Assembly (NCBI GenBank): GCA_012862575.1
Contig: BLSF01000040.1
Span: forward strand, 248,001-312,000
DNA: 64,000 nt
Direction: 5' to 3'
DNA from: Parietichytrium sp. I65-24A
Lineage: Eukaryota; Sar; Bigyra; Thraustochytrida; Thraustochytriidae
Shown here: positions 49,817 to 59,442 of the stretch, piece by piece
How positions within the stretch are numbered: position 1 is the first letter of the stretch
Layout: each line of letters opens with the position of its first letter
Notes under the pieces: generated by a model
The model's input: the letters and a program-made list of their open reading frames with translations, nothing else
Databases searched by the model: none
What the model was told of the DNA's origin: nothing
Program-made: the position numbers and the translations under genes

Positions 49817-51172
49817 TCAAGATCTGTGCTGGGGATTATAGGACAGTTGAGCTTTGAATGCACCAAGCTCGCCTCTTAATTCTCGCACCTGACTCTTCAG
49901 ATTCTCGATTGTACCTATCGCAGTTGACAAGAGCGAGATTTTATCCAGTCGAAGCTTCATGTCAGATGGAATATCAAGGGCTCGATTCAGTTTGTCAAAC
50001 ATTGCGTTAACCTCTGATCTTCTCTGCTTTTCGCGGTTGTTCTTTCGTTCTCTCCTTGACACGTCGAAGTTCTCGCCATCCCCTGGCAAAGAGTCGTCCG
50101 AATTATGCGAAACGCTAGCAGCGTTCGATTTCTCCAGCGCGAGGTCTCCAACTTTACCTTCTTCAATGTCAGCCGCGCTTTCCCCCGAAACTTTTGCACG
50201 CTTGAGCGAATGCTTTTTGTTGCCTTCCACGGGACTTGCATCGTCCGAATTGTAACCTTCGTTGGACTCTTGACTTGAGCGCTTCTTGCCTTTTTTCGGC
50301 CGGGCTTTACCAACTTGAGATTTCGTTTGTTTTGCAGAGCTCTCACGCTTGCTATGATCGACACCAAACTTTGGGTCTCCTGGTGACGATTTAATAAAGA
50401 CGTTGTCTTTAACTAGATTGACCGAAGATGATGTGGAGTGCGGCGAGAAACCGCCCATTCCTGCGGTGTTCGCAAAATTGGTGTCTTTTTGCTGTCCTGT
50501 CTGGACTCCCATGTGCCACGGATTCCCTTGCTGCGAATACATGTGAGGCTGCTGACTAATGCTATGCTGCCCGCCTTGCTCGTGACCCCCGAAATTCACT
50601 CCGACTTGGCTGCCAAAGGTCTGCAAAAATGCAGGCGGAATATTTGCGAGTTGTTGGAGCTGGTCTTTGATTCCTTGGAGGCTCTCTTGTTTCATACTCT
50701 CCAGCTTGGACAGTTCGAGAATCATGCCGTCGCCTCTGTTTGAAGCTTTCATTTGGCCAGATTTTGAACTGTTGTCACAATCTTTTTCTTCCTTGGCGTC
50801 AACATCATCATCATCTTTATCTTCGTCTTCGGCTGGTTCGGAATTTCTCATGAAGATGGACGAGTTTGACTCTCGAGAAGCTAGCCTGGTCAAAGCAGCA
50901 GCTGCTTCTGGAGGAGTGGCCTTCGATAAGTTATTGTTTGTGGAGCGCTTTGAAGCCTCGTCGAGAAGCTTTCGTAAAATCGAATGTTGTGAATTCAGCA
51001 GATTTCCAAAGTCCTCGCCTTGCGACTGCAAAGTTCCTGGCATGGTAAACATCTGAAGCCCACTCGCGAAGTGTTGTGGTTTAAACGATGCAGTGGCTTC
51101 AGTAGTTGGTTCCTCGCCTTTCTTTTGCCTTGCATTGAAGTGTCCAGGTCTGTTCTCCATCTCCAAGTGCAT
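49817..51172 (-). CDS. bHLH transcription factor
   Basis: 451 residues from the ATG at 51172. The DNA-binding bHLH lies near the C terminus (about residues 368-430): basic region SRRERKNNREKQRRSEVNAM with the E-x-x-R-R core that contacts E-box DNA, helix 1 FDKLNRALDIP, a loop, and helix 2 LDKISLLSTAIGTIENLKSQ running into a short leucine-zipper-like extension VRELRGELGAFKAQL. The usual His four residues before the Glu is Lys here, so binding specificity may differ. The amino 360 residues are Ser/Gln/Gly/Asp-rich, low complexity and acidic (EDEDKDDDDVDAKEEKD), as in activation domains, with a basic KKGKKRSSQE patch that may be a nuclear localisation signal. The target genes are unknown. Confidence 0.88.
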   Translation of the reverse strand: MHLEMENRPGHFNARQKKGEEPTTEATASFKPQHFASGLQMFTMPGTLQSQGEDFGNLLNSQHSILRKLLDEASKRSTNNNLSKATPPEAAAALTRLASRESNSSIFMRNSEPAEDEDKDDDDVDAKEEKDCDNSSKSGQMKASNRGDGMILELSKLESMKQESLQGIKDQLQQLANIPPAFLQTFGSQVGVNFGGHEQGGQHSISQQPHMYSQQGNPWHMGVQTGQQKDTNFANTAGMGGFSPHSTSSSVNLVKDNVFIKSSPGDPKFGVDHSKRESSAKQTKSQVGKARPKKGKKRSSQESNEGYNSDDASPVEGNKKHSLKRAKVSGESAADIEEGKVGDLALEKSNAASVSHNSDDSLPGDGENFDVSRRERKNNREKQRRSEVNAMFDKLNRALDIPSDMKLRLDKISLLSTAIGTIENLKSQVRELRGELGAFKAQLSYNPQHRS

Positions 51173-54065
51173 TTTGTCGTCGGCAGCTCTTCACGACCCC
51201 TTCGCACTCCCTTCGGATCAAAAGTCTTTTTCGATGCAGTCGGAAAGCCGACCTCGCATGGCAAGGGTGAAAACAGTGAGAGCACCAGTCTCTGTCCCGC
51301 GTATTCTCTTCAATGGGCACGAAAGTCGGCGCGGATCAAGTGGTCAACCAGGTCCGGCGTCGCGCACGGGGTCACGCCTCAACAGCGTCAACGGGGCACT
51401 CTCGATGTGAACCAGACAGCGGTCAACGGAGGGAGAGGGACTGAAGATTGAATGTGCGAGCACACAGTTTCGACATTGGACGGAAGCCAACCACTAGTCC
51501 CCAAATCACGCAGCAGTCACTTTCAAAGGCCCCTTTCCTTCTCCTCACGCCGTAGCTCAAGTCTAATTTGGGTGGTATAACTTGGCACCAACCCTATTTC
51601 TGCGCCGTGGCCCAAAACATCGACACTTACTCGCCATGTATCCATCTACACAATCATCCACACAAGAGCGAAGCACCGGGATATCTGCAGGAGTTCAGAA
51701 AACAAGCACATCTTGGCCGGTGTGACGGAGCGCTCATTACTCGCAAACACAGGTTCAATCGTGCCTGAGCGCGTACCCGAAATATTGTCCTCCTATATAT
51801 CATCCACACCCACGGAGCGCTCTTTGCACTTTCTTTCAGAAAACTCATCCTCCATCCTTCTCGATGTGGTCATTTTGCTAACTGCATTTCGACCTCGAAA
51901 AACGCGCACGAGATAGATTCCGCGCTTCACCGCAAGTTGGCACGCGTCCTTTTCGAGCTATTCATTACCGGTACCCCGACTCGGAAGTCTTACCGTATCC
52001 ATTAAGTGCTGCCCAACACCCAGTGTGTGTACTGCCTCAGGCTTACCTGAATCGCTTAGCGCCGGTGGTGTCGTTGAAGAGGTGTTACAGGTGACTAGCG
52101 AGGAAGGGTAGAGGTCGAGGGGACTGGTAGATGAGAAATGATGAAAATGCAAAAGCAATGCAAATGGAAATGGGGAAAGACAGGATGTTGTTGTGACTGT
52201 GAGCTCAAGATGCGGCATTGTCTGGAAGACTTGAAGTGGCTTGAGCCATGAAAGTATCGATTGGGGGAAGCGCACTTTATCATGATATCATGATATTGTC
52301 AGTTGGAACTTGGCGATGAACTGGAGTACCGGTATTCTTGTGAAGCCAGCCAGAGAAACGAGGGTTGGTATTTCGCAGTATTTTCCATGGAATGCTGGCG
52401 CTGCAAGCGTGTGAATGGAAGCACTTACTGGAAACTCGGATTTGGTGGTGCTGGGAATGGTGCGAGTGGGTGGAAAATGGGGGTGACTGATTTTATTCTT
52501 CTCCATCGCAGATACCGAGTACCTGCTCAGCTGCCTTACCATCCAATGAAAGTTGGCGTCAGACTTGACTATTCCTCGCTCAGCTGGCTGACTCAGAGTG
52601 AAATCTTTTGAATGGATGGCACGGGCCCAGTGTGAATATCTGTTTACCTCCATGACTCAGCGATGATCGTCGCACAAATTCCCCCCCTTCGATCACCCCA
52701 CGTGATCAAACATTTCGTCGGTGCTTTCGTCGGTGCAATGTCAGCAATGCCATTCATTCATTTCTTCATTGTGAATGAAATTATCAATTTATTTTGGAAT
52801 GCGTTACCTGTTTTCAACGACTCACAGATTTGTCTGGGCAAAGCATTCGGATTGAAGCGTGCAAGCACGCATCATTGGCAAAGGGCTACACTATTATGAG
52901 TGGCCACAGACTTTGGAGAGTGGGGCCGCGTAAGCAACTTTGGGCCCACGCGTCAATTTTTCATTTCAAAAAATGCACAAGTTCGTGCAAAATCCATGTG
53001 AAGGTACTGTGGTACTGTTGCGATCTTTGTTGAACAAAGCCGGTAGGCTGATAACGAGTGTGAGCCATTCTGAGCTCTCCAGAGAGCTTACGTTTCTTTG
53101 TTCTATCGTTGTGTTGAAGCCTTCGATTGACGCTGCAAGAAGTGGAAATTACGGCCGGTTCCAACGCCAATGTGTTTGTTTTCCTTAGGCTGCCGGGTGC
53201 CACACGCGCTGCGATCTAAGGAGCAAGGAGCTCTCAGATGGGATGCAAGCCTCAATTAATTAGTACCGGTGCCCCAAAGTTTACCGTGGTTTTATTGGAG
53301 ACGAAACGTCCATCTCTTTGGGTGAAGCAGTTTCATGCCAGTGACTCGAATTGGAAAACTGTCATCGAAGTTTATCTGACGGAAGGCCTTGGCAGGCGCA
53401 TGGACTTGGCAGCCTATACTTTATTTTGCTTTTGCTCACAGTCATTTGCGGAAAGCGGACCATTGCTACCTCGCCGAAACCGTAACTGCGCCCAAAACCA
53501 CCGCCAGAAGCTGTCGTAAAGCTGCCTGCTCCAAAGAAGGAAGAAGCTTAGCATCGCCATTTTGGAACGCAGGCCATCGCTGTCTCCTCATCTTTTTAAC
53601 CCAGGACTCGCTGTCAGAACCCACTACGTAGTCCACATTTCGTCACATTGCCCCGAATGTCCCGATTGTCCCGTCACAAAACCTAAAGAAAGTTTGCTCA
53701 GCTCAATGAACATGAGGTCAACAAAGTCATAAAGAACAAAAGGGCATGACGACCGCGACGAAGAAAGAAGAAAGACAACCATCCGGGAATAGCTCTCTAT
53801 TCGCGAACGACGATGAACGGGACGAACCTTCCCAGTTCGTTCAACAACTGCCTTATCGCGTTGTCACCAATAACTAGTACCGAGTCCGCGAGGACGCTTT
53901 CAAAATAACCAGTTAGCGTGCGCATAACGAACGGCCGAGAGTCCCTAGCGAAAGCTCTAGAAAGTTACTACGCGCCGCACGGTGTACTCGAGGACCAGGT
54001 GTGGGGGCGATTCACAGTTAAATTTTCCTACTTTGCAGTCAATCCGAGCCGCGGTTGATAGAGGA

Positions 54066-54154
54066 CAGATAGATAGATAGATAGATAAACAGAGCGTGTG
54101 AAAGAGAGAGAGGAATAGATAGATAGATAGATAGATAGAGAGATAGATAGATAA
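54066..54154. repeat. (GATA)n microsatellite, two blocks
   Basis: GATA repeats at about 54066-54088 and 54115-54154 separated by GA-rich sequence, in the LSM14 leader or promoter. Confidence 0.9.
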
Positions 54155-54250
54155 ACAAGGTCGTGAAAGAGGAGAGAGGAGAGAGTGCGCGCGAGAGCTC
54201 GCACGTTTGTGAGTTTGTGAGTTTGTGAATTTGTCATTTGCGCTCGCACG

Positions 54251-54292
54251 AACGAAAGAGAGAGAAAGAAAGAGAGAGAGAGAGAGAGAGAG
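54251..54292 (+). promoter_or_regulatory. GA tract abutting the LSM14 start codon
   Basis: An uninterrupted purine run, mostly GA, ends directly at the ATG. The same coding-strand polarity is seen ahead of several other genes here. Its role as a 5' leader or promoter element is inferred. Confidence 0.5.
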
Positions 54293-55531
54293 ATGGCGTC
54301 TGTGCCGTATATTGGAGCCAAGATCTCGCTGTTGAGCAAGAGCGAGGTGCGTTATGAAGGCATTCTGTACAACATCAACACGCAGGAGGCCACTGTCGCG
54401 CTGCAGAATGTGAAAGCGTTCGGAACGGAAGGCCGCCGGCGCGACGGTCCTCAGATCCCGCCCAATGATTCGATCTTCGACTTTGTCATCTTCCGCGGCG
54501 CAGATATTAAGGACCTGGAGGTCTGCGAGGCTGCGCCAACCAGCAGCCAGAGCCAATTGTTCGAGGATCCTGCCATTGTATCGGCCAAGCCAGCATCCAG
54601 TAGCCCGCCTCAACCACCACCGTCAACCGTGTCTCAGCCCCAGCAACAACAACAGCAGCAGCAGCAGCAGCAGCAGCAACAGCATTACCAAAAGCAGCAG
54701 CAGCAGCAGCAGCCTCAGCAACACGAGATTAAGTCGCAGACAAGTGCTGCGGCTGCGTTCGGCGACAAGAGCGGGGCGGAGAAGGGATCTGTGCCGCAGA
54801 GGAGGACTGCGGAGCAAAGTTCAGGGTACCGTGGAGGAAGAGGCGGAAGCAGAGGTGGCCGCGGAGGAGCCGCTCCGGGAACGGGTACCCACCTCTTGTC
54901 GAAGAAGACTAGGAACTTCGGCGAGAATGCGCCAGAGGATAGGGATTTTGACTTTTCGCTAATGAACGAAAAGTTTGACAAAGAGTCGGAGTTTGCCAAG
55001 CTTTCTCTGCACGATGATAGTGAGCATGAGGCCGTCAATGCCCCTGTTGAGGATGCTGCGGAGAATTCTTATGACCAGTCGTCTTTCTTCGATAATATCT
55101 CTTGTGACATTACCGATAAGTCTGCGGGCAAGCCAACAAGATTATTTGGGGCAGAAGAAAGGGAACTAAACAAGGAGACGTTTGGCGCTATTGGGCTTAG
55201 CTATGGGAATAGATACAGGCGTGGTGGTGGCGGCCCAAGGGGGCGCGGGGGAAACTACCGAGGATACCGTGGCCCTTCGAACGGGCAATACAGAGGCTCT
55301 TACCGTGGCCGAGGAGGGTACAATCGGGATGGTGATGGAGCTTACCATGATGGTGGGTACCGCGGGGGGTACCGTGGGGGCCCGCGTGGCGGTCCTCGCG
55401 GCGGATCGCGGGGCGGTTATAACAACGATTTCAACAACTTTTCTCGTCCTTTTAATGATCAGAGCGAGAAATCAGCTCCTCCAGCAAGGCCGTCTTCGTA
55501 TGCCGCTGCAGCCAGCTCGTCAAACTCGTAA
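54293..55531 (+). CDS. LSM14 / Scd6 / RAP55-type P-body RNA-binding protein
   Basis: Translation repressor and decapping activator of the Scd6/LSM14/Trailer-hitch family; it binds eIF4E/eIF4G and Dhh1/DDX6 in P-bodies. 412 residues from the ATG at 54293. The amino LSm fold (1-80) has [40 protein letters not shown] and [15 protein letters not shown] proline-rich stretch precedes a CAG/CAA-encoded polyglutamine tract (about residues 117-142, broken by His-Tyr-Gln-Lys). A first RGG patch is followed by the FDF motif [20 protein letters not shown] (about 218), which docks Dhh1/Edc3. The TFG-like box [15 protein letters not shown] (about 298) comes next, then a long RGG/YRG tail likely to bind RNA and be methylated on arginine. 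The domain order is exactly that of the family. Confidence 0.93.
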   Translation: MASVPYIGAKISLLSKSEVRYEGILYNINTQEATVALQNVKAFGTEGRRRDGPQIPPNDSIFDFVIFRGADIKDLEVCEAAPTSSQSQLFEDPAIVSAKPASSSPPQPPPSTVSQPQQQQQQQQQQQQQQHYQKQQQQQQPQQHEIKSQTSAAAAFGDKSGAEKGSVPQRRTAEQSSGYRGGRGGSRGGRGGAAPGTGTHLLSKKTRNFGENAPEDRDFDFSLMNEKFDKESEFAKLSLHDDSEHEAVNAPVEDAAENSYDQSSFFDNISCDITDKSAGKPTRLFGAEERELNKETFGAIGLSYGNRYRRGGGGPRGRGGNYRGYRGPSNGQYRGSYRGRGGYNRDGDGAYHDGGYRGGYRGGPRGGPRGGSRGGYNNDFNNFSRPFNDQSEKSAPPARPSSYAAAASSSNS

Positions 55532-55918
55532 CCTTTTGACATTGTCCCAAAAGGACGACGCGCGTATTCGGAACTTTTTCTATTCTCAGAAAACTTTTTT
55601 TTTTCGCTTTTATTTTGAGCAATCTAAAAATTTATACTGTTTGTTTCGTTCGCTTTGTTCAACCTCCCAGGTTTCAGCCACAGACACTTCTTCCCGCCAA
55701 TGCCATGCCATGCCATGCCATGCGCACATAGCCTTTGACGATATGAAAAGATGCCGTTTGTTCACTTTTGTTCCTCCTATCCTCCGCTTTCATAGTTGCA
55801 CACATAGGCAAATCGGTAGCGCTGGGGTCTGGCGCTCCAGCTCGCCAAGTGGCCCAACTTGAGTGCAACTGTGCAAAGCATTGCGAAGGCCGAAGCGCGC
55901 GACATAGCGACAGGCGTG
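55532..55918. other. Intergenic LSM14 to LC8
   Basis: The 3' region of LSM14 and the leader of the co-oriented LC8 gene; contains a four-copy CATGC repeat near 55701-55723. No gene. Confidence 0.5.
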
Positions 55919-56318
55919 ATGGCGAATTCCAAGCAAATAACGTTCGCGGAGGACATGACGGATGAGCGGCAGCATGTAAGTTTCACATGAAATACGGAGA
56001 AGGTGTTTGGTGTTTGGTGCTTGGTGTTTGTTTGACGGCGCACTGACCGGAAAGTGGCGGGGCGTGGTAATATGACCGCCGCAGGAGGTGCTCAATCTCG
56101 CCAAGGAAGTGTTCAACTCGAGTCATATAGCAGAGACGAGGGGTGAGACTCAGTATATCACGATCGCGAGGAAGATCAGGATGAAAATGGACGCGCGGCA
56201 CGGGAAGGGATGGTGCTGCATAGTCGGGAGAAACTTTGGGTCGTACGTAACCCACCAAATGAAGACATATATTCACTTTAGCATGTTCTCCGTGCATGTG
56301 CTTCTGTTCAAGCCATAG
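55919..56318 (+). CDS. LC8-type dynein light chain, two exons
   Basis: Exons 55919..55975 and 56085..56318 join in phase 0 across a 109-bp intron (GTAAGT...CCGCAG) to give about 96 residues. LC8 is a homodimeric hub that holds the intermediate chains of cytoplasmic and axonemal dynein and many other clients. The diagnostic CIVGRNFGSYVTHQ is intact and is followed by MKTYIHFSMFSVHVLLF, the strand and groove region. The acidic start MANSKQITFAEDMTDERQ matches the family's first helix. Compared with the usual 89 residues there are a few extra ones around HIAETRGETQ, between the two helices, so this is probably a divergent flagellar paralogue. A possible 56-bp intron (GTACGTATG...TCAACAG, 56366-56421) lies in the 3' untranslated region. 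It shares the window with the dynein heavy chain, about 10 kb away. Confidence 0.9.
55976..56084 (+). other. Intron in LC8 gene
   Basis: GTAAGT donor and CCGCAG acceptor; removing it (phase 0) joins a typical LC8 amino terminus to the typical C-terminal body. Confidence 0.85.
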
Positions 56319-56583
56319 TTCAAGATACGAACGAGGAGTGAACATGCGCTCTCGAGATATACAGTGTACGTATGCCAAATTCAAACGATATTGACTTGCT
56401 TTTTCTATTTTCCTTCAACAGACGGTAGTAGTTGGAACCCAGTCCAGGTCTTCATCCGCCAGTGCTCATCACAAAGACAGAGAGGCAGCAACCAAGGCAA
56501 GTAGACGCGCGCGACAAGTAGTCTTCAGAGTTCATTGCGTGCAAGAGTGTCAGGATCATTATTAATTGGGGACATTTTATAGA

Positions 56584-57507
56584 TCATGCATTAAGTTCCC
56601 GAAGAGCAGACTCGAGGTGCTCAATTGCCTTCGTGATGTCCTCCAGCTCAAGCGCCCGGACGGCAAATTTCGCATACTCGAGCGCATCTAAGCGCTGCTC
56701 GTCGGTGTAGTTCTGCATGGATTTGGGCACTTGCTTACTATAGCCTCTGCCAGCAGATCCAGGCTGTCTACTGCTGCTTGCAGGGGGCGGGGAAGTAGGA
56801 GTTGTTGGCCTGCTGGAGCTGCGGGAACTTGACTTGCGAGAGCCAAGATCCTTCTTCGGAGGGGGGCGGTAGTCATCTTCGTCATCAGTGTCGTGCCGGG
56901 GAGCTACAGCTGTTGTTGGCGCTGGAGGCGGAAGAAAATCACCATCATCGTCTTCATCTTCTTCTTCTTCACCGTCCGCCTCGCGAGCTCTTTGCTTCTC
57001 GGCCTCGGTGGGGCCAGGAGCCCGTCCTTCTTTGATGGCCTTGAGAATCTCCGTAGCTCTAAACTTGGCAAACAGGCTTTGCTTTTTAGTTGCCTCATCG
57101 AGCACCTTGTCATCGTTGAACGTCGCCAGCACCTCGAAAAAGCTTGCCGCGGCGTAATATCTCCTAGCGGTGTTCTTATCCGCAAACCCACTCATGTATT
57201 CATTTTCAGCTTCCGTCAGCTTCTCAACAGCATACGTGCGAACCACCCTGGCGCACTCCTCCGTATCTTCCAATTCGGGGTGCTCTCTCTTCGTACTCTC
57301 CAGTCTATCCATGAGCTCAATCAAGAACTTTTGGATCTCCGGCGTTCTGCCGCTCTTGCTCGACAGCTTGAGCCCCATCTCCATCGCATACGTCCTGCAA
57401 AAGTACGCCACCTTGAACGCTCGCGCATCTCCGGCCTTTTCCACTTCGCTCGCGCGTTTCACATACGGCGTCAGCTGCTTGAGCGCCTCTGGCACGTCGT
57501 CCCCCAT
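56584..57507 (-). CDS. VTA1: Vta1 / LIP5 ESCRT-III regulator
   Basis: Co-activator of the AAA ATPase Vps4 in multivesicular-body sorting, cytokinesis and membrane repair. 307 residues from the ATG at 57507; in-frame upstream codons are only the GA-tract leader. The amino 150 residues are the double-MIT-like helical domain that binds ESCRT-III: PEALKQLTPYVKRASEVEK, VAYFCRTYAMEMGLKLS, FLIELMDRLESTK and YYAAASFFEVL. A proline/serine/acid-rich flexible linker spans about 175-265. The C terminus carries the Vta1 dimerisation helical hairpin that binds Vps4 (LEYAKFAVRALELEDITKAI, then EHLESALRELN). The length and order match the family (yeast 330, human 307). Confidence 0.92.
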   Translation of the reverse strand: MGDDVPEALKQLTPYVKRASEVEKAGDARAFKVAYFCRTYAMEMGLKLSSKSGRTPEIQKFLIELMDRLESTKREHPELEDTEECARVVRTYAVEKLTEAENEYMSGFADKNTARRYYAAASFFEVLATFNDDKVLDEATKKQSLFAKFRATEILKAIKEGRAPGPTEAEKQRAREADGEEEEDEDDDGDFLPPPAPTTAVAPRHDTDDEDDYRPPPKKDLGSRKSSSRSSSRPTTPTSPPPASSSRQPGSAGRGYSKQVPKSMQNYTDEQRLDALEYAKFAVRALELEDITKAIEHLESALRELNA

Positions 57508-57514
57508 CTCCCTT

Positions 57515-57541
57515 GTCTCTCTCTCTCTCTCTCTCTCTCTT
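57515..57541 (-). promoter_or_regulatory. GA tract (on coding strand) just upstream of VTA1 start
   Basis: About 13 dinucleotides, purine on the VTA1 coding strand, ending 8 bp before the ATG; a regulatory role is inferred from recurrence at other genes. Confidence 0.4.
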
Positions 57542-57586
57542 TCACACACTCTCTCTTTCACACTTCAACTACAACACAGATGACCT

Positions 57587-57630
57587 CGCTTGCTTGCTTG
57601 CTTGCTAGCTTGCTTGCTTGCTTTGCATGC
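57587..57630. repeat. (GCTT)n microsatellite
   Basis: Nine to ten GCTT units with one GCTA interruption. Confidence 0.85.
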
Positions 57631-58531
57631 TTGTTCAGACTTTTTGATATGTCATCTCATGATCGATCGCTCATGTTCTCCTGCTCCTCCTGATACAATA
57701 GCTACAATGCAACTAGAGTGCTTCCCCACCAGGTGGATAACGATGTGTATACAGATAGATAGAGAGATGTGCTAGCTAGCTAGCTAGTAGCTATGGGTGA
57801 GATAGACAGAACTTGCTGCTAGTGCTGCTGTGGAGGTGTTAAATGCGCTAGTAGAGATCCTCGTAGATGGCTGGCTGGCTACGTTGGAGTTCTACTGGAC
57901 TGGGATGGAAAATCTTGGATGGGGTTTGTTTGTTTGTTTGTGTGTGCGTTGCTCTTCCATGTCAACAGCGTCGTTGGCATTGCCATTTGCGTTGTCAATC
58001 CTATCGTCATTGTCAATGTCGATGCTCATGGTTTTTTTCATTTCGGATTCACTCTGCTTCCGCAATGAAAGAAACAAGCTTGACAATCGTTGTCGAAGCG
58101 TTCGCAGTGTCCTACAGCCCTACCACATCCTACGCAACGAGCTAACCGCTCTGCGCTGGATCTCCCAGGCATCCTATGACATCCTACTCTTTTCCCTACC
58201 TCTCCCAGACCACCGCGATACTTGCCTACTGTTCCACACGCGCCATCTTATATAATTCACTAGTTCCTCGCAGCACCTGCCTGCCTGACATAAATAACAA
58301 AAATGACGTAATCCGTAAGCGAACAGAGAATCGGTTCCTCGGGGCGCTGGGTGCTGGGTGCCGAATTCATTGAAAACGAAGAGAAGGCCTTGAAGAGACA
58401 GACACTCTTGTGCGTACAGTACACTCTGTTCAGGTGTACTCGAGTACTGATTACAACACATTGCAAAGAAAGAGAAAGAAAGAGTAAGTAAGTAAGAAAG
58501 AAAGAGAGAGAGATAGAAGGGCAAGGAGTGG

Positions 58532-59392
58532 ATGGTGAGTATGCGTTGGTTGGTCCTAGTGGCCGCGTTCGTATTTGGTCATGTGCACGGCGTAGGGGTC
58601 CGTCAAAGTGGTGATGTGGAAGAAGCGAAGGCGCTCCAGCAGCGTATTCAGATGTTGACGGCGGAGCGGAGCAGTTTGCAACAGAAAGTTGCGTCCAAGC
58701 TTCACGAAACGGTGCAGCGAATTGAAAATGAGCTGCGGTTGATTGAAAAGCAGGTGAATTATACTTTGGAGGCGAACGCGACAATGGGCAATGCCACGGG
58801 GCGGCCAGATGAGAATGCCACTGCTGCAGGAGGGAACCTGACTTTTGCGAATTCCACTCATGCGCCGAAAAGTGCACCGATGGTCACGAATGCGACCGAC
58901 GCACCAGCTGCTACAAACCCAACAGCTGCGCCAACTGGGAATACAACGCTAGTGCCACATGAAAACGCAACTCATTCACCAACAACTGCACCGATGATCA
59001 CGAACGCGACCGACGCACCCGCTGCAAACTCGACAGCAGCACCTACAGAAAATTCAACGGCACCACCGACCGAAAATGCAACTGCACGTGGGATGAACTC
59101 GACGACGCCAAGCACAAACTCGACAGGCTCGCCCAAGCTAAACCCCACAAGCGCGCCAAGCGCGAACGCCACTGTAGCTTCCAACACAACTTCAATAACT
59201 GAAACAAGCGTGTCCGGTGGCAACGAAACGGAACTCCAAGGACTCCGTCTTGATCTCGAGAGAGTCAGCAAGACAATGCAAGAGCTTGCTGAGAGTCAAG
59301 CTAAACAAATTGAGACGTTGAACCGACTTGTGGAGGATGAAAAGAACATCTCGGCGAGAGCTGCAGACCTCTCGAATTCTGCCAAACATTGA
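58532..59392 (+). CDS. Secreted or GPI-like mucin-type glycoprotein
   Basis: 286 residues from the ATG at 58532. A clear signal peptide (MVSMRWLVLVAAFVFGHVHG) is followed by a coiled-coil segment (about 25-75, LQQRIQMLTAERSSLQQKV). The central 150 residues are rich in Thr, Asn, Ala, Ser and Pro and carry about 19 Asn-x-Ser/Thr N-glycosylation sites. A partly repeated block appears as TNATDAPAATNPTAAPT and later TNATDAPAANSTAAPT. A second coiled coil closes the protein (LDLERVSKTMQELAESQAKQ). There is no transmembrane segment or GPI signal at the end, so a secreted or wall/extracellular-matrix role is likely. The family is not recognised. The stop lies only 50 bp from that of the VASt gene on the other strand. 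Confidence 0.8.
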   Translation: MVSMRWLVLVAAFVFGHVHGVGVRQSGDVEEAKALQQRIQMLTAERSSLQQKVASKLHETVQRIENELRLIEKQVNYTLEANATMGNATGRPDENATAAGGNLTFANSTHAPKSAPMVTNATDAPAATNPTAAPTGNTTLVPHENATHSPTTAPMITNATDAPAANSTAAPTENSTAPPTENATARGMNSTTPSTNSTGSPKLNPTSAPSANATVASNTTSITETSVSGGNETELQGLRLDLERVSKTMQELAESQAKQIETLNRLVEDEKNISARAADLSNSAKH

Positions 59393-59442
59393 TTGTTGGT
59401 TTCTTTTATTAGTTTAACTGTATTTTACAAACTCTTCAGGAC

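Larger units (their letters stand above)
51173..54292. other. Intergenic, divergent bHLH / LSM14 region
   Basis: The longest gene-free stretch in the window. Frames here (for example 53238-53519 and 52288-52653) have no domain. A 16-bp perfect palindrome lies at 52279-52294. GATA and GA microsatellites lead up to the LSM14 start. Confidence 0.45.
57508..58531. other. Intergenic, divergent VTA1 / glycoprotein region
   Basis: Contains a (TC)n block abutting VTA1 (57515-57541), a (GCTT)n block near 57587-57630 and a GCTA repeat near 57771-57788. A GA-rich leader before the glycoprotein starts at about 58463. No gene is supported; frames such as 57830-58255 are featureless. Confidence 0.5.

Noticed and set aside
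52279-52294. 16-bp AT-rich perfect palindrome
   Set aside because: A single short palindrome of TATCATGA type; no flanking repeats or origin-like features support a function.
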